Assembly (NCBI GenBank): GCA_029717555.1
Contig: JAMDHS010000058.1
Coordinates: forward strand, 62,001 to 126,000
DNA from: Peribolospora baueri
Lineage: Eukaryota > Basidiomycota > Peribolosporomycetes > Peribolosporales > Peribolosporaceae
DNA length: 64,000 bases
Reading direction: 5' to 3'
Shown here: positions 11,039-21,400 of the stretch, in pieces
How the letters are laid out: the number at the start of each line of letters is the position of its first letter
Position numbering within the stretch: position 1 is the stretch's first letter
Notes under the pieces: generated by a model
Databases searched by the model: none
The model's input: the letters and a program-made list of their open reading frames with translations, nothing else
Told to the model about the DNA's origin: nothing
Program-made: the position numbers and the translations under genes

Positions 11039-11231
11039 GGTCGTCGCTGGGAATGAGAGTCGGGCGAAACGAACATCCCGTCCCTTTTGAACTGGATGGA
11101 ATCCGATCACTGCAACCCTAATCTGGCTTCATCCAAAGTTATCATGCGCCTCAGGAACAGGAATCCAAGAAAATCGTGCCGATTGCATGGTTTCAACCTT
11201 CTTCTACCTCCACCCTGGAGTAACCACTCCA
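11039..11231. promoter_or_regulatory. shared divergent promoter between NDUFAF5 and GNAT genes
   Basis: Only 193 bases separate the two proposed start codons, so both promoters must overlap here. I see no obvious TATA box. If the alternative upstream ATGs (11110 and 11187) were used, the gap would shrink to 76 bases. Confidence 0.5.
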
Positions 11232-11901
11232 ATGTCCTCTTCCACGCCCACTACAATCCTCGCCCGTCCCCCAAGCGCTTCCGCACCAGGCGTAGAAGTC
11301 ATTCTGGCCGACACGCCCGAGCTGCGAGAAAAGTGCCTAGAAATCCGGTTCAGCGTGTTCGTCGACGAGCAAGGCTTCTCGGCAGAGGTGGAGACGGACG
11401 AGTGAGTTTTGAGGATCTTGTCCGGACTGGTATACGCGTCGATGAAGCTTTGACTGATTACGGCTTGGCCCGCACTGTGACACAGACTCGACGGAGAGGC
11501 GATACATATGCTCCTCCGTCTCTCCTCGCCTCCAAAAACGCCCCTCGGAACGGTACGCTACGTGCCGCGGAAGCACAAGCTGGGTCGTTTAGCCGTGGTG
11601 GGAGAGCACCGCAAGTGGGGTTACGGAAAAGTGCTCGTGGAGGGTTTGGAGGAGTGGGTGAAAAAGAATGTGACGAATGAGGCAGACAGGATGGTCGTTT
11701 TGAGCAGTCAACTTCAGGCCAAGGGTTTTTATGAAAGGTGAGTAAGGCTACGACACGACGCACTCTGCTTAGGTGATTGTTACTCAGGTCGAGCTCACCT
11801 TTCTTGCGACGTGTTTTGCGCTCAGATGCGGTTACACCGCGGAAGGCGAAGAGTACATGGAAGAGGGCGCGCCGCACGTTTGGATGGTAAAGCGACTTTA
11901 G
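11232..11901 (+). CDS. GNAT-family N-acetyltransferase
   Basis: Exons 11232-11401, 11486-11737 and 11826-11901 give 165 residues with closing phases. The fold signature is clear: FSVFVDEQGFSAEVETDELD in the first half, PLGTVRYVPRKHKLGRLAVV then the acetyl-CoA motif RKWGYGKVLVEGLEEW (R-x-x-G-x-G/A type), and the C-terminal GFYERCGYTAEGEEYMEEG and PHVWM. The FVxEQGFxxExExD start is typical of the small fungal GNATs close to bacterial ElaA/YjcF proteins, whose substrates are mostly unknown. An ATG 15 codons upstream in frame (11187) could extend it. No targeting signal is obvious, so a cytosolic location is likely. It shares a very short promoter with the complex I assembly gene. Confidence 0.85.
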
Positions 11902-12773
11902 TAGCAAGAGTCGGTAGAATGCCCACTTGCCGGCTATCCCTGGTTGGTTTTTCCAGAGCGAGGAGGGTCTTTTTAAACTCGGCGGCGGAGGTCCACACAT
12001 ACCCACCGAGCCTGTTACCTGTGCGCGCGACTTGGGGTCGATGATGGACATAATAGAATGCATGTTCCCAAGCAGGATCCTTTATTATTCGATTCATCGT
12101 ACAAGCTGCCCTGACGAGGAGGCGGATCAAGGGCAGCTGCGGTGGAAGAGAGAGGAAGACGGGCGAAAATGAAGCGGATGGTGCGTCGCGTCGCGTCGCT
12201 CGTCCATCCGACCGACACAACCATCGTCCGCTGCACGACGCCGTGTCCGGAGGCTGGCGGCGCGGCCACGTGAGGCTCCCAAGCGGCAGTGACCGATCTC
12301 GGCGTCGGCGTCGGCGTCGGCGTTGCGCATGGCGGCGTTTCGACCACGCGGTCGGCGTTGCTGGTGTGCGAGACAAGGCGCGAGTGGAATACAATGACGA
12401 CGGCCGGAGGTAAACGGTCGTGCGACGACACTCCCACAAGCTCGCAGCTTCTCGAGATCAGTTTGCATCACGCTGTCCCAACCAACTGCCGCCCATGCCC
12501 ATGCTATGCTGCTGCACATGCCCTGCCTGCGCCACATGGTCCAACGCTTCGCCTCGTCCCACACGTCTCGCGACTCGTGCGCCGAGGCAGACAGTAGGGA
12601 GGGACGGATAGACGCAAACAGGAGCGGGGCGGCGACGGACGATGGACGAACGACATTCTGACCCTCATCACTTTAAAAGCGGCGTCGTTTGTCCACCCTC
12701 CCCTCACAGCTTCTTCCCAACCTCACTATCACCCCCCCCCCCCACCTTTGTATCTCCCACCGCACCGACAGAG
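11902..12773. other. intergenic: tail of GNAT gene and promoter of the 118-residue gene
   Basis: About 870 bases. It holds a four-copy ggcgtc hexamer repeat (about 12300-12324), the palindrome cacgtg near 12268, and a C-homopolymer of about 13 bases near 12731-12743, some 30 bases before the next start codon. Reverse-strand open frames here are Arg/Pro-rich and look random. Confidence 0.4.
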
Positions 12774-13328
12774 ATGGCCACCCCCGTCTATATCCAATAC
12801 CCTGGCGACGAGATCGTGTGTGAGACGACCGACGTCTCGCCTTTGCCTTTGCCGCCCCTCGCCTCGTTTACCAGGCAGGCGAACTAACTCCATTCCTCCC
12901 TTCCCAGTCGCCATAGACTCCAAAGGCGTCCCACTCGGCGGAGGCCCGGGCGCGGGGTACGGCGGCGACCCAAAAAGAGTCGAAGCGGCCGCGGAAGCGC
13001 AACGCAAGATCCAAGAAGCGGCTTCCAAGCCCGATGGGACGCGCAAGGGCGTCGTCGTTCAGTTGCTCACGGACGGTATCGTTGGCGGAACGGCGTTCAA
13101 GACGCTCTTGTGGGCGCAGGAGGATGCTAGGTATCTGGTCAAATTGGAGGATGGCGAGACGGTGCGTCTGCCTTTTCTTTTTTCTTTTTTCTTTTTTTTT
13201 TCCTCTTCTCCGTCAGAAAGAAAGATGGTAGGGAGAAAGCGGCTGACGACGACCTCACCCTTCCCCAACAGACCGAAGTATGCGCCTCGTCCATCGTCGA
13301 AGTCATCCCGTCCATTCGCGGAGGCTGA
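12774..13328 (+). CDS. conserved-looking small protein of unknown function, 118 residues
   Basis: Exons 12774-12819, 12908-13161 and 13272-13328 close in frame (donors gtgaga and gtgcgt; acceptors cccag and aacag). The protein starts MATPVYIQYPGDEIVFAIDS, has a Gly-rich turn (GGGPGAGYGGD), an Ala/Glu-rich helix (VEAAAEAQRKIQEAA), then a compact beta-like half containing GVVVQLLTDGIVGGTAF, LLWAQEDARYLVKLEDGE and SSIVEVIPSIRGG. There is no signal peptide or membrane segment. The last 60 residues read like a small beta-barrel of the Tudor or SH3 kind (alternating hydrophobics, LVKLEDGE followed by a short strand), but that is only an impression from pattern. I do not recognise the family. The quality of the splice sites and the folded-looking sequence make it a real gene. 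Confidence 0.7.
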
Positions 13329-14167
13329 ATGTAACACACACACCCAACGCAACAGAGCACAGCAGCCCCACGATCAATTTCCTCCATTCGTATATTCAAG
13401 ACGCCTCAATCGATGCTTCCTTATTCTTTCCTTCCCACCTGCTGCCGCTTCTCGAGACCCCGCTTGGTCTGCCCGGCTAGCTGCTTGTACTCTATTCTTC
13501 CCTTATTTGTTTCCCTCATGAAACGCCCTCAAGCATGAGTCAGACGAACGGCGGACCAAATCCCTCGTCTAGCCGACGAGTCGGGAATACGTTCAATATG
13601 TAGTACGATTCGAAAGGTTGTGTGGCGCTCTCGTCGTGTACAAAAAATGCTCGCCACCGACCGACCGCGCTTTAAAAGTCGCTCGCGGGGGAGGCAGGCA
13701 ATAATGAAAACCCGGTAGGTAGACGGGAGGGACCGCCCCGCCGGATCGGGCCACGCTCGTGCCTGTTCACATGTGGAAGACGGCTCTGAAAGAAGGGAGT
13801 GTGCGGCCCACCGGCAAGGCGCAGCCCGGGGCCCGGGGGAGGGACGGTTGGGAGGGGGGAAGGGGGGAACGAGGGGGGGACAGAGATGTTGTACAGTAAT
13901 GAGAAATGGGAGGGTAGGAGGAAGGCGAGGGATGGCATGACGTGCTCGAGAAACGATACACTCGCGGACGTCATGCTGACTGGTAAAGGGAAATCCGGAG
14001 TGGCGACGGATTCGCAGGAAACTGGGGGAAAGTGCCGGTGCCCGACGACGGCGCTCAGCGCCGATGCCGATGTTCCGCCGGTCCAAAGAGAACTAGGCGG
14101 ACAATATGACCGTTCCCCGCTATGTCGGCTCCGCCGAGATTTGGCCCCTGCGACCGTGTATGCATCT
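13329..14167. other. convergent 3' region, no gene recognised
   Basis: About 840 bases between two 3' ends. G-rich on the forward strand around 13830-13885 (several runs of four or more G), which could form G-quadruplex-type structure in the transcript of neither or either gene. Long reverse frames here are Ser/Pro-rich shadows of that base bias. Confidence 0.4.
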
Positions 14168-15690
14168 TCAGGCGCCGACGGGCATGCTGACGGACCTGCC
14201 GCCGTTGCAGACGCCGTCGAGACCGCTGCCCCCGACTCTGGCGCCGAGGATGCCCTTAATGGCCCTACGCCTAATCCGGGAGGCAAAGTTCTTCGAACCC
14301 AGCTCGCTCACCACCGCCGCGGGAGGCCCGCGAGGCTGACGAGTGGGCTGAAGCGTTAGCTGGGACGGAGGGGATCCGGCGCCGCTGGAACGGTCGGGAC
14401 CGACCTCACTGCGGATACGAGTTCCGAGCGGGCGACGGAGAGGGTTCAAGGGAGCGGCGCCCATACCGAGGCTGCGAGGAGCGGACGTGACGGCGGGCGC
14501 GGTGTTCTCCTTCCCAGCCTTGTCGAAGCGCGTCTCCTCTTCGCTTCCCTCACTGGTCGTGGGCGTCTGACTGTGCTCGCTACCCCTGCCCTCGCTGCCG
14601 AGGCTGGATGTGTCGGAATCACCGGCGCTGCTCGTGTCAGGGAAGAGCTCGTCGGGTCTGGAGAGTACGATGGTGGGGGATCGAGGAATTGGTGCGGCCA
14701 TGCCCGCTCCCGAGGACGGCTTGCGCCACGAGGAGCTCATGGAGCGGTGACCGGGAAGGGGCGCCGTCCTGGGCGCGAAGTGGTCCATGTCTGGGTAAAC
14801 GTCGACGTCCTGGGGTTCGTCAAAGGTGCTTACGTGGCCGTGCTGGCTGAGATGGGCGTTCTGAGCCTGCTGAAGCCTCTGCCTGGCGCGAAGCGCTTCG
14901 TGGACCCTGCCCTGGGCCTGGAGGCGCAGCTCGGCGGCGGACGAGGCCTGAGCAGTGTGCATGCTGCCGACGGTAGCGGTGCGAGGTGGGTCGCTGGCGA
15001 CGATGTTGGAGTGGAGGAGGCTCAACTGGACATTCTGCAGAGCTTGAGCGAGGATGGCTGCCCGTTGCTCGGTCTCAGCTTGAGCTTGAGCGAGGAGGAG
15101 GCGTTGGTGTGGGTGAAGGTTGAACTGCTGTTGCTGCATCTGCTGCAGCTGAAGGGACTGGATGCGGAGGCCCTCGAGTTGCAGCTGCGGTCCGAAAGGG
15201 AAGACAAGGGTCAGCGGGAGCGTGGCGACGCCAAGGAGGCAGAGAAGGGAGACGAGACGCGGAGGAAGGAGAAGAAACACACCTGAGCGGCCTGGATCGC
15301 CTGGATCTCCATCTGCGCTCGACTCTGCCTGGGTGGCGACGAAGTAGAAAGGGGGGGCAAGGAAGGGGAAAAAAGAGGAAAAAGAGGAAAAAGAGGGGCG
15401 GGTGGAGAAGGCGAGGGTGAGACAATGAGAGGAGAGAGAGAGGGCGGGGAGGGGAGAGAAGGAGGGGGGGGCAGAAAGAAGAGGAGGTGGTGGTGGGTGG
15501 AGGAAAGGATGGTGGACGATGGGCGATGGACGATGGGCGATAATAGATTGAGACACGACGAGGCGGGACGGACGGATGGACAGCAGCCGGGGCGACGACA
15601 GACGGACGGCGCGGCCGGGCGAGGCGAGGCGAGGCGAGGTGAGGCAACTCACCGACCGACCGACGGACTGAACTTGGCGTGCTGCGGCAT
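14168..15690 (-). CDS. Q-rich fungal protein of unknown function
   Basis: The secure part is the last exon, 15184-14168 (338 residues), preceded by a short exon ending at 15283 that reads MEIQAIQAAQ. A possible first exon begins at an ATG at 15690 (MPQHAKFSPS), about 50 bases downstream of a TATA-like stretch; the join between it and the second exon has several possible donors and acceptors, so the N-terminus is uncertain. The core is a glutamine-rich coiled coil (LQLEGLRIQSLQLQQMQQQQ, then LLLAQAQAETEQRAAILAQA) followed by a long Ser/Pro/Arg-rich region with proline-directed sites such as RSPTIVLS. Near the end is KNFASRIRRRAIKGILGARV, a basic motif I recall from similar Q-rich proteins of basidiomycetes and other fungi. 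Function is unknown; an RNA- or chromatin-associated role would be a guess. It diverges from the WW-domain gene. Confidence 0.65.
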
Positions 15691-16627
15691 AGCTAACCTC
15701 GGCCGTTCAAGTCACTTGCTAATCACTCTCAGGCCGATATATTTAAATCGCTCCTATTCTCTCAGCCCCATCGCGCCGTAACCCTCCGCAGCCGGGCGGC
15801 GGGACTGCGGCAATCTTCCCCACCGCCACGTGCCGATTTACCCAGGGTAGAGACAGACCACAGTCAGTCAGTCAGTCAGTCGGTCGGTAGGGTCAGTCCA
15901 GCTCGAGGACTCCGAACGACGTCCATATGAACCGCTCTGAAGGGCTGGGAATGCGAAAGCTGTTTCGCGACTTTGAAAAGGGTAGCCGCGAGCCGCTTGG
16001 ACCGACCGTTCAGTTTTACGTTGGGCGAGAAGCGGTGAGCGGGTGCCGTTCGACGACCGCGCCATCTACTCCGAGTTCTATCGCCGGAGTCGAAGCCTCG
16101 CCCGCGGACACCACGCTCCTTCTTTGCCCCATCGACTCGTCCCCCAATAGGGTTTCGTGTCGTCGTCCATTCGTCGACGATCGAGTTCAAAGCAGATCGC
16201 ATCGACCTGCGTTGCCCTCCCTTCTCACCATTTCACTTTCGGTTGCTCAGCGGAGATCGGTCACCGTTGTCTGTGCGCGCATGTCGGGATCCCTCCCCTC
16301 TGGAAGCCTTGGGGTTACGGGCACCTACAGTCGAGCAGCCCTGCCCAGCCGCCGCGGGCGTTTGGGAAAGACTGGAGGCGTCCGGCATCGTACATGCAGT
16401 CTGGAGGCATTGCCAAGTAGAATCATGCAAGGTCAGAGTGTTTTGTCTGCCTTCCTTTCTCCCCGCCTCTTTGGGTGTTCGCAAGAGACCACGATCGCTG
16501 GATGGATGGATGCTGTGACGGCCGAAAGGTTGCTGCGGCGCGCGACTGCATCCAGTGATCGATCGGTGGCCATATATCGAGGGTAGAAGTTTGTTCGGCG
16601 CTCTCTTTATGATCACCAGTAGAAAGG
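15691..16627. promoter_or_regulatory. divergent promoter region with tetranucleotide repeat
   Basis: About 940 bases between two opposite start codons. It holds an AT-rich TATA-like stretch at about 15737-15748 (atatatttaaat, close to the reverse gene), a gtca tetranucleotide repeat at about 15861-15888 that shades into cggt units, and a catatatc element near 16571, some 55 bases before the forward ATG. Confidence 0.45.
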
Positions 16628-17744
16628 ATGGCCACAGACGTCTCAGCTGCCGCTCCCGCTCCCCAAGGCACCCACGGCCAGGAAACCCCATCATCCCCCG
16701 AAACCACCGTCTCACCAGAACACGCTGTCTCCAACTCGGACGGCCGAGGAGGATCTTCAAGTGCTGAGCACGCGGAAGCCGGTCGCGACGATGAGGCGGA
16801 GGTGCGAGGAGAATGCAAAGACGAAAATGGCGCTTTGGAGGGGCGGAAGAACGTGACATCGGAGGCTCAGCAGGAGGAGACATCAGAGGCCGGTAGAGCG
16901 AGCGGCTCGAAGACACGAGATGGTGCGGAAGACGAGGAAGAGCGGAAACCGGACAACGTTGGTTCTCCATCATCCACTCCACGGCCAGAACAACGTGCCG
17001 AGACGGGGGCAAGCTCGCACGCTTGGTCTGCCGTCTGGGACCCTGCGCGGGGCACGTATTACTTCTGGAACACGCAGACCGGCGAGACGACCTGGACCAA
17101 CCCTCTCGACCCATCCTCGACCCAAACGAGTGGCGGCGGCGGCGGCGGGATCAGCGGTCTGCAGCGTCAACGCTCAGCGGGGCCATCGAGCGCGGTCGCG
17201 GTCGGATCGACATCCCCCGCGGACAATGAACCTCCGCGGACGGTCTCGGCCTCGACGGCTGGCGACTTTGGCGGGATCGACCCGGATCTGGCGTTCTTGG
17301 ACCCCACGCTGAGCGCTCGCGCGCACGGCGGTTCCTCGTCCCCCTCCGTCGCCGGTCACTTTGATCCCCGCACCGGCCGCTTCATCCCCGCCTCTCAGAC
17401 GCAGGGCGTCGGCGCTCGCTATAACCCCGATAGGGTGGGCGAGGCGGAGCGTGCGAAGAGGCAAATGAATCACATGTTCGATTACGATCGGTGGGTGGAG
17501 ACGACAAGTTCGGAAAGGGCGGAGGGCAGTGGCGAACAAGGCGACCTAGAAAGCGGTGGTAAGAAGCGGCCGAGCAAGAAGGAGTTGGTGAGTTGCGCTG
17601 CCTCGTCGAAAGAGGTCGGTCGCCCTTTCGCTCCAAGGGCATCCTGAGCTGACCGCAAGCATCTCTTCTTTTCCTTTGAAGGAACAATTCCGGGAACGCA
17701 AAAAGCAGAAGAAGACGAGCAAGCTGTCCTGGCTTCGGAGTTGA
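16628..17744 (+). CDS. WW-domain protein with conserved basic tail
   Basis: Exons 16628-17587 and 17682-17744 give 340 residues. Residues 1-130 are acidic and disordered. A single WW domain follows: WSAVWDPARGTYYFWNTQTG then ETTWTNPLDP, with both signature tryptophans, the aromatic pair and the final proline. After a Gly-rich linker come segments that look conserved: DLAFLDPTLSA, AGHFDPRTGRFIPAS, RYNPDRVGEAERAKRQM and MFDYDRWVE. The last exon adds a very basic tail, EQFRERKKQKKTSKLSWLRS. WW domains bind proline-rich ligands; proteins of this layout are widespread in fungi and often linked to mRNA processing, but I cannot assign a partner. The tail could be a nuclear localisation signal. A TATA-like element lies about 55 bases upstream. 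Confidence 0.85.
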
Positions 17745-18428
17745 TCCTGCTTGTACATTTTATCCCACCGTGTCTAGCTTTGTAATTGTAACTCGAGTTT
17801 CGTGAGTGTTTGCGCTCCATGGATACTTTGGCTCTCCTCCTTCGAACTGTCAGCCGTCAGCCCTCTGGGTCTGGTCGGGCCCAGGACGCTAAGAATTTCA
17901 TCGGACGCGCTTCCCGCGTCCATGTGCCCGCACAAAAGCAACACGTGGACTCTGCGATATGATATGATACCTAACACGGACGACACCGCCCGCCCCCGCC
18001 AGCGCCTTTGTGAACCACTGTCATTTGGAGTTTGGTTGGGGCAGACATTGCCAGATCCAAGCGTGAGTGAGGCCTCGGTGAACACCTGCCCACCACTTGT
18101 CTATGATGGCAGCTTTCAGTCCTGAACACGCGCGGTCTGTAGGCTTTCCGCGGCGAGCTTTAGCGGTCAGATTGGCTTTCGGGGTGGCTAGACACAGGAG
18201 CAGACTTTGGGCAGAGGGGGACCGGAGGGTGGTGGGGAAGGGGGGGAGGGAACCTTGGGTGTCAGAGACCTAGAACGTCCTCCTCTGTCGCTAGGGGATC
18301 TTGGAAAGAGAGGCAAGGAGATGGGTGGTATTGTCACGCAAAGAGCTCCAAAAAGGGCGTGCGTGTACAGCCAGAGCGGCGCGGGATCCATCGGGCCAAC
18401 AAAGCAACGACCGGCTCAGGGAACTACA
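17745..18428. other. convergent intergenic region, no gene recognised
   Basis: About 680 bases between the 3' ends of the WW-domain and GH92 genes. A purine-rich stretch (18205-18320) gives long but low-complexity frames. Nothing else seen. Confidence 0.4.
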
Positions 18429-21400
18429 CTACTTCTTCCACCATGAAGAGCTTGCGAATCCACCCGTGCTCAGCGACGACGGCAGGTCGTCCGCAGAGCT
18501 ACCACAGCTGTTTGCCTCCAACTCGTCCGAAGTGAGCTCCAAGACGATTTCGTGGTGGCCACCATCCGGGCTTCCATTGCCGCCGACGAGGTTGACGAAA
18601 TCAATCTTGCATCTGCTTTCTTGCTTCTTTCCGTCGATCGTTACGGATCGCACATATGCTCGCGTTCCGATGGGGAAGGTGCTGTTGAGCGAGCGGGAGT
18701 CAAAGTTCTGCAGCAAACAATGTCTCGCAAAGCAGTGAGTTTACGGGCCGACGGGCCGACGGGCCGACTGCGGTGGACGACCAGACAGACAGCAACGAAA
18801 CGAACCTCGGCTCGGATTGTAGTGCTGGCGTTGAAAAATGCATTGTGAATCGTGTATTCTGGCGTAAACGGAGACAGGATGAGGTACTCGGTCGTAGAGG
18901 GCACCGGGTACAAGCCGAGCAGATGGAAGATGAGGAATGTTGCCATGGCCGCTGGTTTAAAAGAAAATGGAATGAAACGTCAGACCACCTCTGGGGGCAT
19001 CATTCGCAATGTAACTTACCTTGATCGTCATTGCCTGGCAAGCCACCCGCGGTGGTGCCAAAGTTGTCATAAACCACTTTGCGCGATTGCTTCACGCTGG
19101 AAAACGCCAAGGACACAATCAACGCGAGTGAGCTCCACATCCCAGGGAAAAAAAGGAGGATACTAAAAATAAAAACGAGCGCACCTTGCCGTGGGATTGT
19201 TGGCATAGTGGAACATCACCGGGGTTTGGAAGGAAGGCTCGTTTCTGGAGAGCGCCCCGATCCGAGTAAGTCGTGGTATCCGCAGAGATAGATGAATGGC
19301 GCACGGAACACTCACCCAGGATCGTAGTAGCCATTGTCCTGTAAATGTCGCCGAGAGCGGAAGGGAGTCAGAGCGCAACAGTGGCCGGACGGTGTTGCGC
19401 AGCCGAGGACGGCGCTGCATGGGTGACACTCACGAAGAAATGGTGCAACCGACGGACATATTCGGTCTTTCCACCCATGAGCTCCATCAAACCCGCAGAG
19501 TCGTGCGGTGCGAAAAACGTGTACCTGCAAATCAGGATTGCGGACGAAGGCGCGTGAGGAGGATCAGTATCTTCTTGTCTTCAAGGGGGTCGTCGAACCC
19601 CACACCGGCGACGCCTCCCTCAGTCCGCACGATTCTATTTCCAGATGATCAATGATGGGAAATGAAACGGCTTCTGTACGCACTCCCAGGAAGAAGCCTC
19701 ATAGAAGCCAGTCACGGTCGCTTGCTGGAGAGAGCACGACCTGGTGCTGTTGGTGTCCAGAGGCGAACAATCCTTTGGATTCTCATAATAATACGTCCCA
19801 TTCGGGAGGCGCTTCTGGGCGCTGGCGACGAAAACGAGAAAGAAACAGAGGACGGCCAAGGTTAAGTACAGTACGTATTCGGTGTGCGCACCGAGCAAGG
19901 CCTTGGAAAACTCACAAGCCCTTGAAGCCGTCGCTTGTCACGCTCGGATCGAAGACGTTGCGGTACCACAGTGACCGGTTTGTGAAGAGCTGTGTGTCGT
20001 TTTCTTTGCCGAGGACGAATGCAACTGGGTAGAAGACGACGACGACGACGAAAGATCAGCAAACATAGAAAAGGGCCAGGAACGGTTAGGTTTCGAGAGA
20101 CGACAAACCTTGACGAACGGCAAAATCGTTAAAGGCGTACTCCAACGTCCTCGACCCTTCGCGAGTCTGTCGACCGGTGCCGGCTGGGTCGAAGTATCCG
20201 AAGGCTAACGTGGACAACGAGACGATCATAGAACCGATCATAGATCATTCCACATGGTCAAGTCACACCACAAACAAAGGGGCTTGGCGCCACGACTTAC
20301 CGACGTAGTGGTTGTCTACCCAGTTCCGAATCTGCCTTCCTCCAAAGTCCCACTCAGGCGGCTCCAAAGTCGCATCGCTGTACAAGGCATCATAGAGCTG
20401 ACCCAAGTCAACGCCAAGGTCCTTGGCAAAAGGCCAATACTTGACGGCAAAGTCGGCAAGAATGTTCGTGCCATCGCTCCCGCCTTGGGTTAGTCCTGGG
20501 AGCTGGTTGGATCGGCATTCTGGGATTGCGCCCAAACGCCTGAAAGCGCACGCACGCAGCGTCAATGACCTGTTTCAAGCCACCTCCGCAACCAGATGGC
20601 GTTCATACTCACCTCCAGCCGTCGACGTAATTATTCACAATGTCCGCAAAGTCATGGGCAGAAGTGAGGGACAAGAGAGGGTAAAAGGACCGGAAGGTGT
20701 CCCATCTTTGCTGCAAGCGAAGCGCGAGGACGCGACAGAGAGTCCGGTCAGTCACTCAGTCACTTTGACGAATCGCCGCCGACCGTACGTCCAAGGGTTA
20801 GTGACGGACTCACGAGCAGTAGAGCGAGTCGAAGAATGGCTGGTCGGTCGGGAAGGGCGCTTCGTCCGTGGCATTGTTTGGAGTTAGGAAAGACCTGTAG
20901 AAAGAGGAATAGAAGAGTTCGAGGACCTCCGGGTCGGTGTCGCGACTGTATGCGCCGACGAGAAAGAAGAAAAAGGGCCCCGCCCCCGCGGCGTCAGACC
21001 TGACAAGGTAAAAGTCGAATCAGGCTTGACCGGCATGTTAGCCCACCTGAGCTCGATCCGACGAAGCTTCTTATTCCAGAGGGCCCGACTCTGCCATGCC
21101 AAGCTGTCCAGGTCCCAGTTGGGCACCTCTTCCTCCATATTCTGACAAGCCTTGTCGGCACTGTGAAAGCTGACTCCGACTCGGATGGTGATCTCCCAGT
21201 CTTTACCATTCGATGCTTTGGGAGCATTAGAAAAGGAGGCAAGGATGCCGGCTTGGACGGGCTGGCCGCCGACATAGTTTTCCGTCAGGTTGAAGGAGTT
21301 CTCGTTCTTGAGCTTCTGGTCCATTCCGAAACTGCGAGGACGTCGTCGACTTTCAGTGGCCTGGCCTGTATGAAAAGTTCATTTGTGGAGCCGCGCCGTG

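Noticed and set aside
11822-12564. Overlapping reverse frames between the GNAT and 118-residue genes
   Set aside because: Arg/Pro-rich, no domain, no splice support; products of GC bias.
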